Below, piece by piece: positions 45,889-56,827 of a stretch of DNA of 64,000 nt; the first letter of the stretch is position 1; every line of letters begins with the position of its first letter. The translations under genes were made by a program, and so were the position numbers. The notes beneath the pieces are model-generated. The model saw only the letters and a list, made by a program, of their open reading frames with translations. It had not been told where the DNA came from and made no database searches. Source of the DNA: Apiosordaria backusii (Eukaryota > Ascomycota > Sordariomycetes > Sordariales > Lasiosphaeriaceae); assembly GCA_030549205.1 (NCBI GenBank), contig JAUKTV010000010.1, forward strand, positions 1 through 64,000, read 5' to 3'.

Positions 45889-46752
45889 ATGCGTCCCCTG
45901 TTGTTATTCCCCATCATTTATCACCTTGCCCTTGCAGCAAACATTCGAAGCATCTTCCTCTTCAAAGATGTCATGAAATCCAACACCACGGCTCTCAAAA
46001 CCTCAGGCTTCAACACTCTCATCATGTTTGGGGTCGGCATCTTGGGCAACGGGGACATAATGTACTACTCCAATACGCCAGGAAGCCAAGACGTTAGGAT
46101 TGCTTCTGGAGGGGCTTATGTCGGGGGTGATGCTCTTGCGCAGAAAGTCCGGTCACTGAAAACCGGAGACACAGGAGTCACGAGACTGGAAATCTCCATG
46201 AACGCTCAGAATGTAAAGAACCTTATGACGACACCGGGTCCAGGATCGGAGACACCCTTGTATCGCAATTTTCAAGCCCTAAAAGAAGCGTGGGCACTGG
46301 ATGCCGTCAACAACGATGATGAATCCATCTATGACCTCAACAGCTCCGTCGCATTTGGGAGAATGCTCGGCCGCATAGGATACAAGTACACCATCGCACC
46401 ATACACAAACGCTCAGTTCTGGCTCAACATGAAGAATCAACTCAATCAAGGTCTCCGAGAACAAGACTTGCTACTTGACAGGGTATATTTGCAGTGCTAT
46501 GATGGTGGAGCAAACAACAACCCTCCCGGCTGGCAGACATTTCTAGGAATGAAGGTTGTTCCGTTGATATGGGTGATCAATGACTCGAAGCCGGTCTATG
46601 GGGTAACCGCTGCGCAGGCACGGACACGGTTCACGCAATGGCATCAACAGAGTGCTCTGGCGGGCGGAGGGTATTGGAATGACTATGATATCGAAAAGAT
46701 GGGGCTATCTTATCGGGATTATGGGAATGTGCTGTCGAGCGTTTTTCCATAG
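45889..46752 (+). CDS. Secreted GH18-like TIM-barrel protein, 287 aa
   Basis: A hydrophobic N-terminus (residues 1-17, P-L-L-L-F-P-I-I-Y-H-L-A-L-A-A) is a probable signal peptide. The body reads as a compact barrel, with K-T-S-G-F-N-T-L-I-M-F-G early on and L-D-A-V-N-N-D-D-E-S near 137-146. The latter resembles the D-x-x-x-D-x-E catalytic signature of glycoside hydrolase family 18. Near the end is G-G-G-Y-W-N-D-Y-D-I-E. Similar single-domain secreted fungal proteins are often labelled coagulation factor 5/8 type domain proteins, although that domain is not obvious here. The substrate is unknown; a glycan with N-acetylglucosamine is a guess from the family. The single exon is complete and ends at the expected stop. 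Confidence 0.7.
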   Translation: MRPLLLFPIIYHLALAANIRSIFLFKDVMKSNTTALKTSGFNTLIMFGVGILGNGDIMYYSNTPGSQDVRIASGGAYVGGDALAQKVRSLKTGDTGVTRLEISMNAQNVKNLMTTPGPGSETPLYRNFQALKEAWALDAVNNDDESIYDLNSSVAFGRMLGRIGYKYTIAPYTNAQFWLNMKNQLNQGLREQDLLLDRVYLQCYDGGANNNPPGWQTFLGMKVVPLIWVINDSKPVYGVTAAQARTRFTQWHQQSALAGGGYWNDYDIEKMGLSYRDYGNVLSSVFP

Positions 46753-47330
46753 TACATCGTGATAGATGCAAAATGAAGCTGATATGTTGATGTTAGCCGC
46801 GCAGTTGCTCTCCCTCACACTGCAACAACTCTAAAAAATCATCAAAAGCGTTGGCACACTTGAGGATTGATCTGATGTGACCATTTAGATACTTTGCCAG
46901 TTCAGTAGTACTGGCACCAGCCAAGGAACAAGTAGCCTACGTACTCTCGCTGAGAAAAACGTGGTCACGATTCTAGAAGCGCTGCACATTATATCCTGGC
47001 AAGTGAGTTTTAGACGAGACAGTGAAGGCTCTTTCGATGAAAAACAAAAGTCTGACCTAAGAAACACCTAGGCTTTTACAGACCACCCACACAAGGCCGC
47101 ATTTGCGGATATATAGGTACCTTGGAGACTCAGGTGGAGAACATGGTATAACTTCAAAGGGGCGACAAACAGCTGGAACGCTTTCTGATCTAGCAGAATC
47201 GGAATAAATCGACCCTGCCCACTTCATAACAGATATACATCATATCTCTCGGCTTCTGATCCAGTCATCATCGTCTCGAGCCATTTCCCTTCCATAACGT
47301 CAGTCCCTCCCACATTTCTCAAATACTCCA
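46753..47330. other. Convergent intergenic region
   Basis: It lies between the 3' ends of the GH18-like gene and the cutinase. No gene seen. Confidence 0.5.
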
Positions 47331-48148
47331 TCAGCTCGCGTTGATGCGAGAAATGAGGAACTTGGGCGCTTGATCGCGGGCCTCGTCCTGATACGTGCCG
47401 TGGGCCGGTGTCACGATCAATGACCCTGTACACACCAAGTCTCCACTTTCGCAGTATACGACAAGTCGGTTGGAAGGGTAGTTGGGAATCCCTCCATTGT
47501 TCTGCTGATTCTTGGTGTATCCAAAGAGAACAACACCCTTGATTTTCTCCCGGATTGCCGCGGTACTGTCGCGGATGGCAGCGGCCGTGAGAGCGGCACC
47601 CTGACTAGAGGGATGTTAACACATTGCACGGATAACTGGCATGTCTGAACTTACCTGTACCCGCCAGCCACAATCTTGGCTGAAGGACATCTCGAGCTGG
47701 CCAGGGTGAAGAGGTTCTTCATCTCCGTAATCGCTGCCGCTGTGGTGCCGTCCGGAAGCAGGTTATCTAGCAAGTTGGCCTTGTATGCGCCACCAACTCC
47801 CTGGATCCAGACATTGTTGCCGCCGTAGTTGGCCTCCAACACGTCGGCAATCAATGGTCCCAGCGAGCCCTATTTGAGACAAAGAATTAGCACTCTATAA
47901 TCTTGTGGCAGGCCTCCAAGACCTACAAGATTTCCGCCTTCGGTGGAGCCACGGGCATAGATAAAAATGACAGGAGGGCAAGTCCCGCCAGTCTGGAGCT
48001 CGTTTCTGGTCTCACTGCTTTGCCGGGTCACCAGAGCCTGCTTCTTGGATAGACCCTCAAGGAGGGCCAGCGACCTGATCTCTTCAATGCGGCTCGGAAG
48101 CGCAGTCACCAAGCCCGCAAGGGTGACAATGGTGGTGAGGAAACGCAT
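47331..48148 (-). CDS. Cutinase (EC 3.1.1.74), 236 aa, three exons
   Basis: Exons 48,148-47,927, 47,869-47,655 and 47,604-47,331, with introns of 57 and 50 nt. The first intron starts GTAGGT and ends AAATAG; the second starts GTAAGT and ends CTCTAG. Spliced, they give 237 codons including the stop. A signal peptide (residues 1-16, ending L-V-T-A-L-P) precedes a short propeptide. The family marks are I-F-I-Y-A-R-G-S-T-E (oxyanion region), G-G-Y-S-Q-G with the catalytic Ser, whose codon is split by intron 2, G-D-L-V-C with the catalytic Asp, and P-A-H with the catalytic His. Cutinases are secreted serine esterases that hydrolyse the polyester cutin of plant cuticles. Length and residues are typical, so it should be active. 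Confidence 0.93.
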
Positions 48149-50737
48149 GATGAGAGGGAGCGGTCAAGAAATGGAGATCGATGGCAAGGTGATGCTACTG
48201 CTAGTGAACAGGAAAACGAGTAGCGAGATCCATCTTCTTATACACGATGCTTGCCCCTACTAGACCACACTGGCAGATGTTCTCGTTCCCAACTTCGAGG
48301 CTACCACACCTCTACCGGTGGTTCTGTACTTTCAGCTTCACTTTCGGAGGTATGTTCCACAATCGGAAGTTCCCACCATTGAGGTTGCAAAAGATGGCAG
48401 ACAGGCATTCCCCGCATTGGCGTCGCAGTGTGGTGGATAAGACTCGTAGGTAGGCATGTAGCATCGCCGAACTTGGCATTTTACCAAGCGGCCCTTCTCT
48501 CCTACAGCTCGTGGAATATCTACGTGGCTCTGGGTCATCGGCCACTACTATATCGGGGGTTAAACCCAAATCACCTCGAACCGCCGCCCCTTGCATTCAC
48601 GGACGTACCTTTTCTCTAAGCCTAGTTGAGAATTCCTCCGGCTAGGGGTCGAGACTTGCGATCTTGATCACGATCATGCTTGCAACAGCCATGATCGTGA
48701 GTGTCTGAAAAGGTTATCAGATACCGCGACAGAACCAGGATATCTTCCCAACTATCCGATGGCGGAAGTAAGCCTGCACGTTGAAGACGCGAGAGCCATG
48801 GTTTTCTTGCGGCAGTCTCCCACTTTTCTACCTGTAGGTGACCGAGTAGTGAGCTTGGGGTAAAGGACGACCACCGTGTTGATTTTTCTCAATATCGGTT
48901 TCAATATTCTGGAATGAGTGGGGGAGGAAGTAAGGTCTCTCTCTCTTCGAAGCGCAGTTCCTACACCAACTCCTCTTTGCCGTCTCCGAGAGTAACACAC
49001 CAACACCCCTCCCCGATTCTTCAGGTCTCAGACTCCTATTCGTTGCTGGGGCCTTGGCGCACCATCAGGACAGAAATAAAGATTCATGTCGATGAGGCTG
49101 CTTCCTTCTGTGGTCAACCTTGCGCACTGGTATTCATGGTGAACGTCTTAGAAAGAGTCCCGCTTGTCCGACACACATTCCCGAATACGAGTGTAGTCCA
49201 TCCGCCGTGCTGGGGGGTTCTGTGCCTATCAAAATTTCTCACCTGGACAGACGGAACCCCCTGTCGGATCAAATGGTAATACTCAGCCATTGTTTCACCA
49301 TATGCGTTTCCCCCCTGGGCAAGATACATTCAGTGTGCGTTGTCAACACACTGGTGTAGGCAGAGCCAACAGGATTGAGTCAAGCACTTCCACCACTCTA
49401 CAAGGAGCCGAACTCCATGCCACAAGAGACTTGTGAGTCTGCATGATGTCGCCACATTTCTTGTCAAGTAGGGGCCCCTAAAAACGGATGTATTTCTTGT
49501 TTGAATACAAACGCTCTATCAAGCAGGTAGGTAAGGTATCTAGCCGAGGATGGACGTGCGCAGTAATCGGAGCATGCTACCAAGTCTATACTCAACGGGG
49601 ACGATAGATCGTTTGAAGAAGTCCGTTCCCACTGTTCCTGAGTGCCGACCGGTTTTGCTTGCATCCTTTCCCGGCCCAACTGCCTCTTAGAGCTTCCACT
49701 AAAACGCAAAAGACTTTGGGCTTTCTGACTGGCGGCTCTGGGAAGAAGACAATCCATTCCAGTCCGCACCAAGTGGGGGTCGGAATATATCTCATCCGTC
49801 CATGTTAAACCAACAAATGCTCAGGCAACCAGCGTCTTTATTACCGCATCTCAGTCAAAGTCTGATCACCGAAGAGGCCGTGGAGCCCAGACCTCGAAAT
49901 GATCAAGTTTCATCTGCCAAGATGGCAGACAACCCGACAACAACAAGCAAAGTGTCGACGAATATCCTGTCCGGGAAACGTTTGTTCCAAATACCCCTTA
50001 ATCTCCATTCATTCATGCCGCCTTTTATGGGAATACACTGTAGTTGTCTCGTTACTAGTGCATCGTTGGACTCCGACGGGAAGCAAGATGTAGAAGACGT
50101 CGAGAGGGAGCGACAAGAACCATAGCCAATCTTTGGAAGTATGTATGTGGACATGCGTGCCTGTTGCTGAACTTTGGCTTGTTGCAGGTGAATATATCCA
50201 TGCAGTATTTTCAGCATGAACTTGGAGTTGTCTCACAACGGAACCGTTTCACGGGCGAAAAGTATATAACAACTACCGCGGATACATGGTATAGAGAATG
50301 TCTTTGGCGAGTCGACTGGTTCGCCGCCAATATCAGCTTAGCTAGAACCTTTGGCGGATATGACGTGAGACTTGAGAATAACGAACAAGATGGCATGTGG
50401 CAGAATATAAGTTTATGAATGAGTTTGAGTCTAATATCTAGAATGGGTTGTATGCCTGTTCCTCGTAGGTAAGATGGTGTGACTGGGCGCGTGCGAGGTG
50501 GTCGCCTGATGCTTGATGTGGTCGTGTTGTGGCAGCAGTGCGTCATGTGGTGGCACAGTTTCAGTGCCCCTTCAGCCAATCGAGGTCCAACAAAGACAAG
50601 ATCTAGGCATCGTCCTACAGTTGAGCCCCAACCGACTTTTTATATATCACTCAGCACTCTTTCACTCGCGGTTCGGTGACGCCGTTGTTCTACTAGGAGG
50701 TCAAAAAACCTGGGCGCACCACTGATCGCCTTCACTA
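48149..50737. other. About 2.6 kb without a supported gene
   Basis: Divergent or upstream region of the cutinase, followed by short incidental frames on both strands. None has a good start context with splice signals. The TATA-like CTTATACAC at about 48,237 lies some 90 bp upstream of the cutinase ATG. Confidence 0.45.
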
Positions 50738-52447
50738 TCAAAGCTTGTGTCCGCCTGAGCTCTTCCGACAAAAGCAGGACGCCCTTATAGGAACGTCCGC
50801 CACTGCCAGAGCGATCTGCAACTGCGGCCACACAATTCTGGCTTCACTTTCCCTTCCAAGCCTCGTAAGACATTCATGATAGCCATGCAAAGCCCACACA
50901 TTGTTCCGGTGCTGTAGGGCTCTGGGAAGCGTGTCGTCAAAGCCCAGGTCTGCCGCGTAGACCGCAAGGGCCTTTCCCACTCTTCCTTGCTCCAGCAACA
51001 AAGCCCCGTACGCGTGCCGGGTTGGCTGCATCCAACCCCACGGCTCATCGTAAGGCAAAGCATCATCCAGCTCGATGGACTTGCGCAAATGCCTCAAGCC
51101 CAACTCGACATTTCCACGGCGGTATTCTAATTCTCCATCCAACATGGCCGACGCAATGGCCAAGATGTCTTTACAAGTATTGTTGAACACTGTCCTCGAT
51201 ACGGGCACGCTCTTGGCTGCGGCTTGAAACTGAGCCCTGGCGTCTTTGGCCTCGTTGAATCTCCCAGTGTTGGCAAAGGCAACGCCTTTGCCGTAGAGAA
51301 TCATGGCAGTTGTGGAGCAGTATAACTCTTTGTCTTTTGGCAAAGACAGGCGTAATATGTCTTCCCACCGCCCAAATCTCACCAGCACATGCACCCTCAT
51401 GGCCAGAAACCCCTCCAGCCAGTCCGCCATAGGCGGCGACTCAACCCTCAAAAGCTCCTCAGGGAGGGCTTCTTCCAGTAGTTGGGCTGTCTCGAGAGCG
51501 ACTGCAGAATGTCCCGCAAACATGGCCGCATACAGTCTAAAGTGCAAGTCGTGGCAACGGTAAAGACTGTAAAAGTTGATAGCGCCGTCTCTGTGTACAA
51601 ACTTCTGGTCAGCCCGCACGGCATCCGTGTTGGAAGCTATCGCTGATCGATAATCTCCGCAAATTATGTCGATGTGTGACGGCATGTGGTTGAGGTGACC
51701 TGAGTCGGGCACGATGCCCCTTAGTCTGTCTGCCGCGTTCAGAGCAAGCTCGGGCTGGGTCGACATCTCCATGAGGTGGATGTAAAGGTGCAACATGCCG
51801 GGATGGTTGGGACATCTTGCCAGGCCGTCGTCCAGGGCCGCTTTGGCATCCAATGTCCTAGCTCCCTTTGCTGGTGCCCCTGTGCGCAAGTCCCAAAGTT
51901 CCCACGGTGTCAGATTCAAGAGGGCGTCGACGTAGACTGCTGTGACATCCGGATGGTTTTGATGAGCTTTATATGCCGCCTCCATGGCTTGCGCAAAATC
52001 GTGATTCCAGACATATCCCTGCTTGGGCTCTCCTTGATCTTGAGGGTATCGATGCTGAAGCGCATCAACGAGTGCCCTTTCCGCCGAAGTCGCCGCCGCA
52101 ACCTTTTCCAATGCCGTGACCACAGCTGCTCTCGCCCGTTGAAGATTTCGCCTTCTTTCCTCGGCATCAAATACACCCCACGGCTTGTTGTAATTCGGAC
52201 CCAGGGCATAGGCGATGCCCCAGTGTGCCATGGCACAGTCGGGATCCGCGAGAGCCGCGCGCTCAAAGCACTGGACGGCCTCTTCGTGGTTGAACCCATA
52301 ACACCAGACAAGGCCGCGGTTGAACCATTTTTGACTGTCAGAGTTCCTAGTTGTGATAGTCATGTAAAAGTCGCCCAGATCGTAGTAATCATCCTCGCGG
52401 GCAATTTTATCAGGGAGAGGTTGGAGCCCCATCGCAGGCGGGTTCAC
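50738..52447 (-). CDS. TPR-repeat protein, 569 aa
   Basis: A single open frame. The N-terminal third has tetratricopeptide features (W-F-N-R-G-L-V-W-C-Y-G-F-N-H-E-E-A then F-E-R-A-A-L-A-D-P-D-C-A-M-A-H-W), and further helical repeats run to the C-terminus (about 440-545). The motif H-M-P-S-H-I-D-I near 254-261 is shared by a conserved group of TPR proteins found in both bacteria and fungi. Their molecular role is not established; TPRs generally mediate protein-protein contact. No signal peptide or membrane segment, so probably cytosolic. The start at 52,447 gives the sequence P-P-A-M-G-L-Q-P-L-P; a second Met at residue 6 is also possible. The frame appears intact, and the last 15 residues are Cys/Ser-rich. 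Confidence 0.8.
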   Translation of the reverse strand: MNPPAMGLQPLPDKIAREDDYYDLGDFYMTITTRNSDSQKWFNRGLVWCYGFNHEEAVQCFERAALADPDCAMAHWGIAYALGPNYNKPWGVFDAEERRRNLQRARAAVVTALEKVAAATSAERALVDALQHRYPQDQGEPKQGYVWNHDFAQAMEAAYKAHQNHPDVTAVYVDALLNLTPWELWDLRTGAPAKGARTLDAKAALDDGLARCPNHPGMLHLYIHLMEMSTQPELALNAADRLRGIVPDSGHLNHMPSHIDIICGDYRSAIASNTDAVRADQKFVHRDGAINFYSLYRCHDLHFRLYAAMFAGHSAVALETAQLLEEALPEELLRVESPPMADWLEGFLAMRVHVLVRFGRWEDILRLSLPKDKELYCSTTAMILYGKGVAFANTGRFNEAKDARAQFQAAAKSVPVSRTVFNNTCKDILAIASAMLDGELEYRRGNVELGLRHLRKSIELDDALPYDEPWGWMQPTRHAYGALLLEQGRVGKALAVYAADLGFDDTLPRALQHRNNVWALHGYHECLTRLGRESEARIVWPQLQIALAVADVPIRASCFCRKSSGGHKL

Positions 52448-52708
52448 ACCTCTTGGTATTTTGGTCTGCCGTTTTTAGCCTGGACTCGAGACTTGGTTGA
52501 TAAGGTGAGGTGCTGACTGATTTTGGCGAAGGGTGCAACGCTGTATGCCGCAGTTCGGAATGAACAGTGAGCTGTCCGCAGGGCCCTGTTGAGCGCGACT
52601 CTCCCAACGTGGACGTCATTTACTTTCACAGAGCCGACAAGTACCACCACGTGTTCCCTCGGTGTGGGTACCTGCTAGTGTCTGCCGATACGCGAGTGCG
52701 GGGTTGCG

Positions 52709-52770
52709 ATTGGGGTTGAAACTCCAAGAGTCCCTGATTGGGTGGGTTCATTTAGACTTTCAACCCCAAT
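52709..52770. promoter_or_regulatory. Perfect 13-bp inverted repeat upstream of the TPR gene
   Basis: ATTGGGGTTGAAA (52,709-52,721) and TTTCAACCCCAAT (52,758-52,770) are perfect inverted copies with a 36-bp gap, about 260 bp upstream of the TPR gene start. They are followed by a CCAACTCCAACCCAACTCC tract. This could be a paired binding site for a dimeric regulator. Confidence 0.4.
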
Positions 52771-53429
52771 TCCCTTCCACTATTCCAACTCCAACCCAAC
52801 TCCAACCCAAGCCCTTCCAACCTCCTCTACAATAAGTCCACTGTTACATCGGACACAATTGGCCCCGAATCGGAGCAATTAGTGTAGTAAGCTAGTCTCC
52901 CAGATCACCACTTTTACCATCTTGGCCAATCTGTTCCAGCCAACCAGGGGATTGTTTAACCGCACACGGGCATTGGTGACCGGTTCGTTGCGACCCAAAT
53001 GTCGAGACAAACCAGCTTCGGCCGCCTCCTTGACCCAGCCAACCATGCTTGCACGCTTTTTGATGTGCTCTTCTCCTTGGGGCACTCAGCAAGCTCATTT
53101 TCGTAGTGTCAGGCCTGCCGCATGCGGCAAGGTTGATCGTCAGCGTGGCATCCCGAACCGTTTTTCTACATGGCCGTCTCGGTTGGCATTGCTGGATGAG
53201 GCAGGTTCAACAGTATCGCAGACCCCATTTGTGACCGAACGCCAGCAGCTAGTCGGAAACCGCCGATGTTTTACCATGTAGACTTGAAGATTGCTGAGCG
53301 GATGGTCAGAAAGGAAGAAAATGGTCCCAGAATGACTAGGGTAATGATCAACTATAAAACGATGCAGTCGGCGTCCAGATATCAACTTCGTTTCCCATCT
53401 TCATTGCCCCTTCCATCACAACTGCCACC

Positions 53430-54035
53430 ATGAAGCTCTCCCTCGTTGCCTTTCTGCCTGCCGTCCTGGCCCTGCCAGCGGTCGAGCCATCCGGCATCGC
53501 CTCTAGACAGACCGCCGTGGCGACGACAGACAACTACATTTTCACCCTTACACTCCCCCAATTCACCGTGAAGCGCAACAACAAGGATCCGGCCTCGTTG
53601 GATTGGGCCTCTGATGGCTGCTCGTCTTCTCCTGACAACCCGTTTGGCTTCCCCTTCACGCCCGCCTGCCACCGCCACGACTTTGGTTACAGAAACTACA
53701 AGAAGCAAAGCCGGTTTACGGACGCCAATCGCAAGAGGATTGATGACAAGTTCAAGACCGAGTATGTTTCATATCAGACCACCTCTGGACCATGAACAAA
53801 GCTAACGATATAAAGTCTTCTCTATCAGTGCAGTTCGAACGGTCACGGTGCCGTCTGCCGTGCCTTGGCCGATGTCTACTATGCTGCCGTCCGGGCTTTT
53901 GGTGGCAGCGGAGCGAGCAAGAGAGAAGAGGAAGAGGAAGAGGACTGGGTCGAGATTTACGAGGAGAAGCTTGCCATCTACAACCAGCTCGTCAAGGAGG
54001 CTCAGGCGACTGGTGAGCTGTGGAGTTTGGAGTAG
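53430..54035 (+). CDS. Secreted phospholipase A2 (fungal type), 183 aa, two exons
   Basis: Exon 1 is 53,430-53,761 and exon 2 is 53,816-54,035. The 54-nt intron has donor GTATGT, branch GCTAAC and acceptor TAAAG, and the joined frame has 184 codons including the stop. A signal peptide (residues 1-15, ending A-L-P-A) is followed by a short propeptide. The core has W-A-S-D-G-C, then C-H-R-H-D-F-G-Y-R-N with the catalytic His-Asp pair, then Y-Q-C and A-V-C-R-A-L-A-D-V-Y-Y. Four cysteines in this spacing fit group XIV PLA2, which cleaves the sn-2 ester of phospholipids with Ca2+. A Glu-rich acidic run lies near the C-terminus. Known relatives act outside the cell. Confidence 0.88.
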
Positions 54036-54718
54036 ATGGACGGCGGTATGACTTCATGAGCATGACTTATGAATATAAATTGGAAATGCAAAGGACAGAC
54101 AGAATGAATCCGTTCAGTTCTTCACATGCAGAGAAACAATACCTCAGACCATGGCTCTTTTGTGATAGGCTATGCTAGCAGCTTGCTGTTCCACTCAAAA
54201 GATGAGTCTTCAGCAGCCCAGGGGCAAGGCAGGGGCAGGGGCTCAGAGGCTGAGGGGTAAACATAGGTTTCTTGCAAAGGTGATCCTTCTTGTTCTTCAG
54301 CTGAGAATCTTTGAGGATTGGTAACTTTGCTAGTTGGTCGTGTACCTCATTCTGTTCCTACTCCTGACAGCGATTATATTGGGGGCGTACGGGCTGCTGC
54401 TAAACTTCTACAATCCCGAGGGCCTGAAAGGTTAAAACGATCCGGCCCAAACCATATTTAACGTATGAATAGCTTGTTAATTTGCCACTTTTGGTTTCAT
54501 ACTTGACTTACAAGGGCAGCTCTTTGAAAACTCACGGTTTCAATGACTTGGGTTAACTTTAGACACTTCGTAAACAAATTCAACATTGACATCGTTGCCG
54601 TAAAGCCATATATGCCGCCTTTCTCCCAGCTTCTGTGTACGTGATTGTTACAAACCGATCCTTATCCGCGCGTATACCGCCAAATCCACGACATTCATTA
54701 CCCAAGACCTTGCCATCC
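54036..54718. other. Convergent intergenic region
   Basis: It lies between the 3' ends of the phospholipase and the multicopper oxidase. No gene seen. Confidence 0.5.
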
Positions 54719-56827
54719 TCAACGGACCTCTCTCAGCTTGCCGCCCTCAATCCTCATTCTTCTAGTCTTTGGCTCAGCTGGAGCAGCCCTGGTAACACGC
54801 TTGGGGGCGGGGCCTTGCACGTCACGCTTGTTATGAGTAGCCCAGTAGTCATCAAGAACCTCCAGCACCTCCTCAACATTGTTGTACGGCTCAAGCCCCG
54901 CCATGAACTGAATCTTCTCGGTAATGGCAGCAGTGGTAAACTTGGCTGCTGTGGCGGGCTCCGCTCTCCATCTGGCCTCCATGGGGTCGCGGAAGGAAGT
55001 CTCATTGTATCCCAGGTCTGCCAGAGCAGTGACATTAAAGGCAGCCATCATGTCGTGCTGTTGTTACTGTTAGCTCCTTGTCAACATGTTGGTACAACAG
55101 AATACTTACATCCTCGTGAATCAGGTTATGACAGTGAAACATATAGAGCCCATCCCATGGGGCGTAGTGAGCCTCAATTCTGACAATCTCGTTGGGCGCG
55201 AGCCAGACAACGTCCTTCAAGCCCTGCGCCTCGTAGTTGTAAACCGGTCTGTCGTCATCATCAGAGCGCCACAAGACCTTGAAGTCGACAAGGTGGACGT
55301 GGATTGGGTGGCTCCACCCGCCGCCGCCGTTCTCGAGCTCCCAAATCTCAACTTTGCCGCGGGGGACATTGGCCAGCACACGATTGTTGACATCGGCAAA
55401 GACCACGCCGTTGATCTGCCACTCGCCGTTGGAGCGGTCAAACTGAAAGTGCCTATCCACGCCGGTACCGTCGGGAGTGGGCCAGTCGACGGTTGCCAGA
55501 GTGCTGGGCACAGAGCTGGTATCGGTCACGGGGGTGTTGCTGACGACGAACCTCATGACCTTGTCGGTGTGGAGGTAATCGTCGTCCTGTCCCACGTCAT
55601 TTGTGTTGCGCAGGGTAATGTTTTGGCCAGCAAACGGAGCAAAATCAAAGACGACCTCGTACCGCTCTCCCATACTAATGTAGAGATCGCTGGTGCTGGC
55701 TGGTGAGCTCAACAGCCCGGAGTCAGATGCGATGACTTGGAAAGGGATCTTGGCTGAACTGCCTGTTTGACGCTGAAAGTAAAGCTTGAATGTGCGAGAG
55801 ACGGCAGCGTCGAGAAAACGGAGACGGTACTTGCGCGGCTGAACATTGAAGTAGGGCCAGGGCTGGCCGTTGACGTGGATAACATCACCATAGAGCGAGT
55901 CCGTCTCGCCGTTGGTGGTGAAGAGGGTGCCGTCATTGTTGTACCGTTTAGAGGAGAGAACCAGAGGAATGTCGTGAACGCCGTAGCCAGAGGGGAGGTT
56001 CAGAACGTCCTCCGCGGGGTCATGGATGATGTAGCCTCCAGCCTGGCCTGGGAAAGTGTTAGTAGACACGAATCAATATGACAGTGGAAAGCTGAGACAG
56101 ACCAAAATAAGCATTCTCCGCCGTCTGTTGGGAAATTGATGGTCAGTCTTCTGTCTTCATAGACGTCAAGAGTCAACCATGACACTCACATGCATAAATG
56201 CGTGATCATGGTACCACAAGAAACGGGCGGACTGTTGGTTGGGGTAGTAATAGTCCTTGAACTCGCCTGGCTGAGTGACGTCCTCTGCCCATCCATCCCA
56301 AGGAGCACGCTATCGGTCTCAGGTTAGCGAGGTGTTTACATGTTGCTTCCGATAGTTGAAGTCTTACAGAGTATGATCCATGAAGGTGGACTGAGTTTTC
56401 AATGCTGGCATTGTTGATGAAGCGCACAACAGTTTCGTGCCCTCTCTGGACCATGAAAGTCGGTCCAGGAGAAATACCATCATACCCAACAAGGGTTGCG
56501 GGACCCTTGTTTGGATACACTTGCTGGGTGAACTGGTTGATGTAGACCTCGTAATAGTGAATAGGATTGCCAGTCACCGGATTTGTGATGGTTCTGTCAG
56601 GGTATCAGCAAACTGCGTCAAGCCAACATGGAGGCGAGCATAGAAACTGACAGCTTTGGTGCTTTGATCGGAGGAATCGGCAAAGGGAACTGGTAGAGCC
56701 ACGAATACACGGGGCTTTCCCAGTCCGCCCTGGCGACAAGCTTGTGCTTGTGATCAGGCGTAGCCCGGCCCAAGACAACGGGCGAAGCCGAAACGACGAG
56801 AAGAGCCGAGGTGAGTGCCGACAGCAT
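54719..56827 (-). CDS. Bilirubin-oxidase-like multicopper oxidase, 606 aa, six exons
   Basis: Exons 56,827-56,652, 56,593-56,368, 56,309-56,190, 56,124-56,103 (22 nt), 56,047-55,110 and 55,057-54,719, with five introns of 52-65 nt. Together they give 607 codons including the stop. A signal peptide (residues 1-20) precedes three cupredoxin domains. Copper ligands are visible: H-L-H-G (end of exon 2), W-Y-H-D-H (exon 3), H-P-I-H-V-H and H-C-H-N-L-I-H-E-D-H-D-M-M (exon 5/6 junction), which carries the type 1 Cys, His and axial Met. The last motif matches the bilirubin oxidase group rather than typical laccases. Such enzymes oxidise phenols or tetrapyrroles and reduce O2 to water. The C-terminus has a Lys/Arg-rich tail. 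It appears intact and is probably secreted. Confidence 0.92.

Noticed and set aside
55086..55706. 206-codon plus-strand frame
   Set aside because: Antisense of the large exon of the multicopper oxidase.
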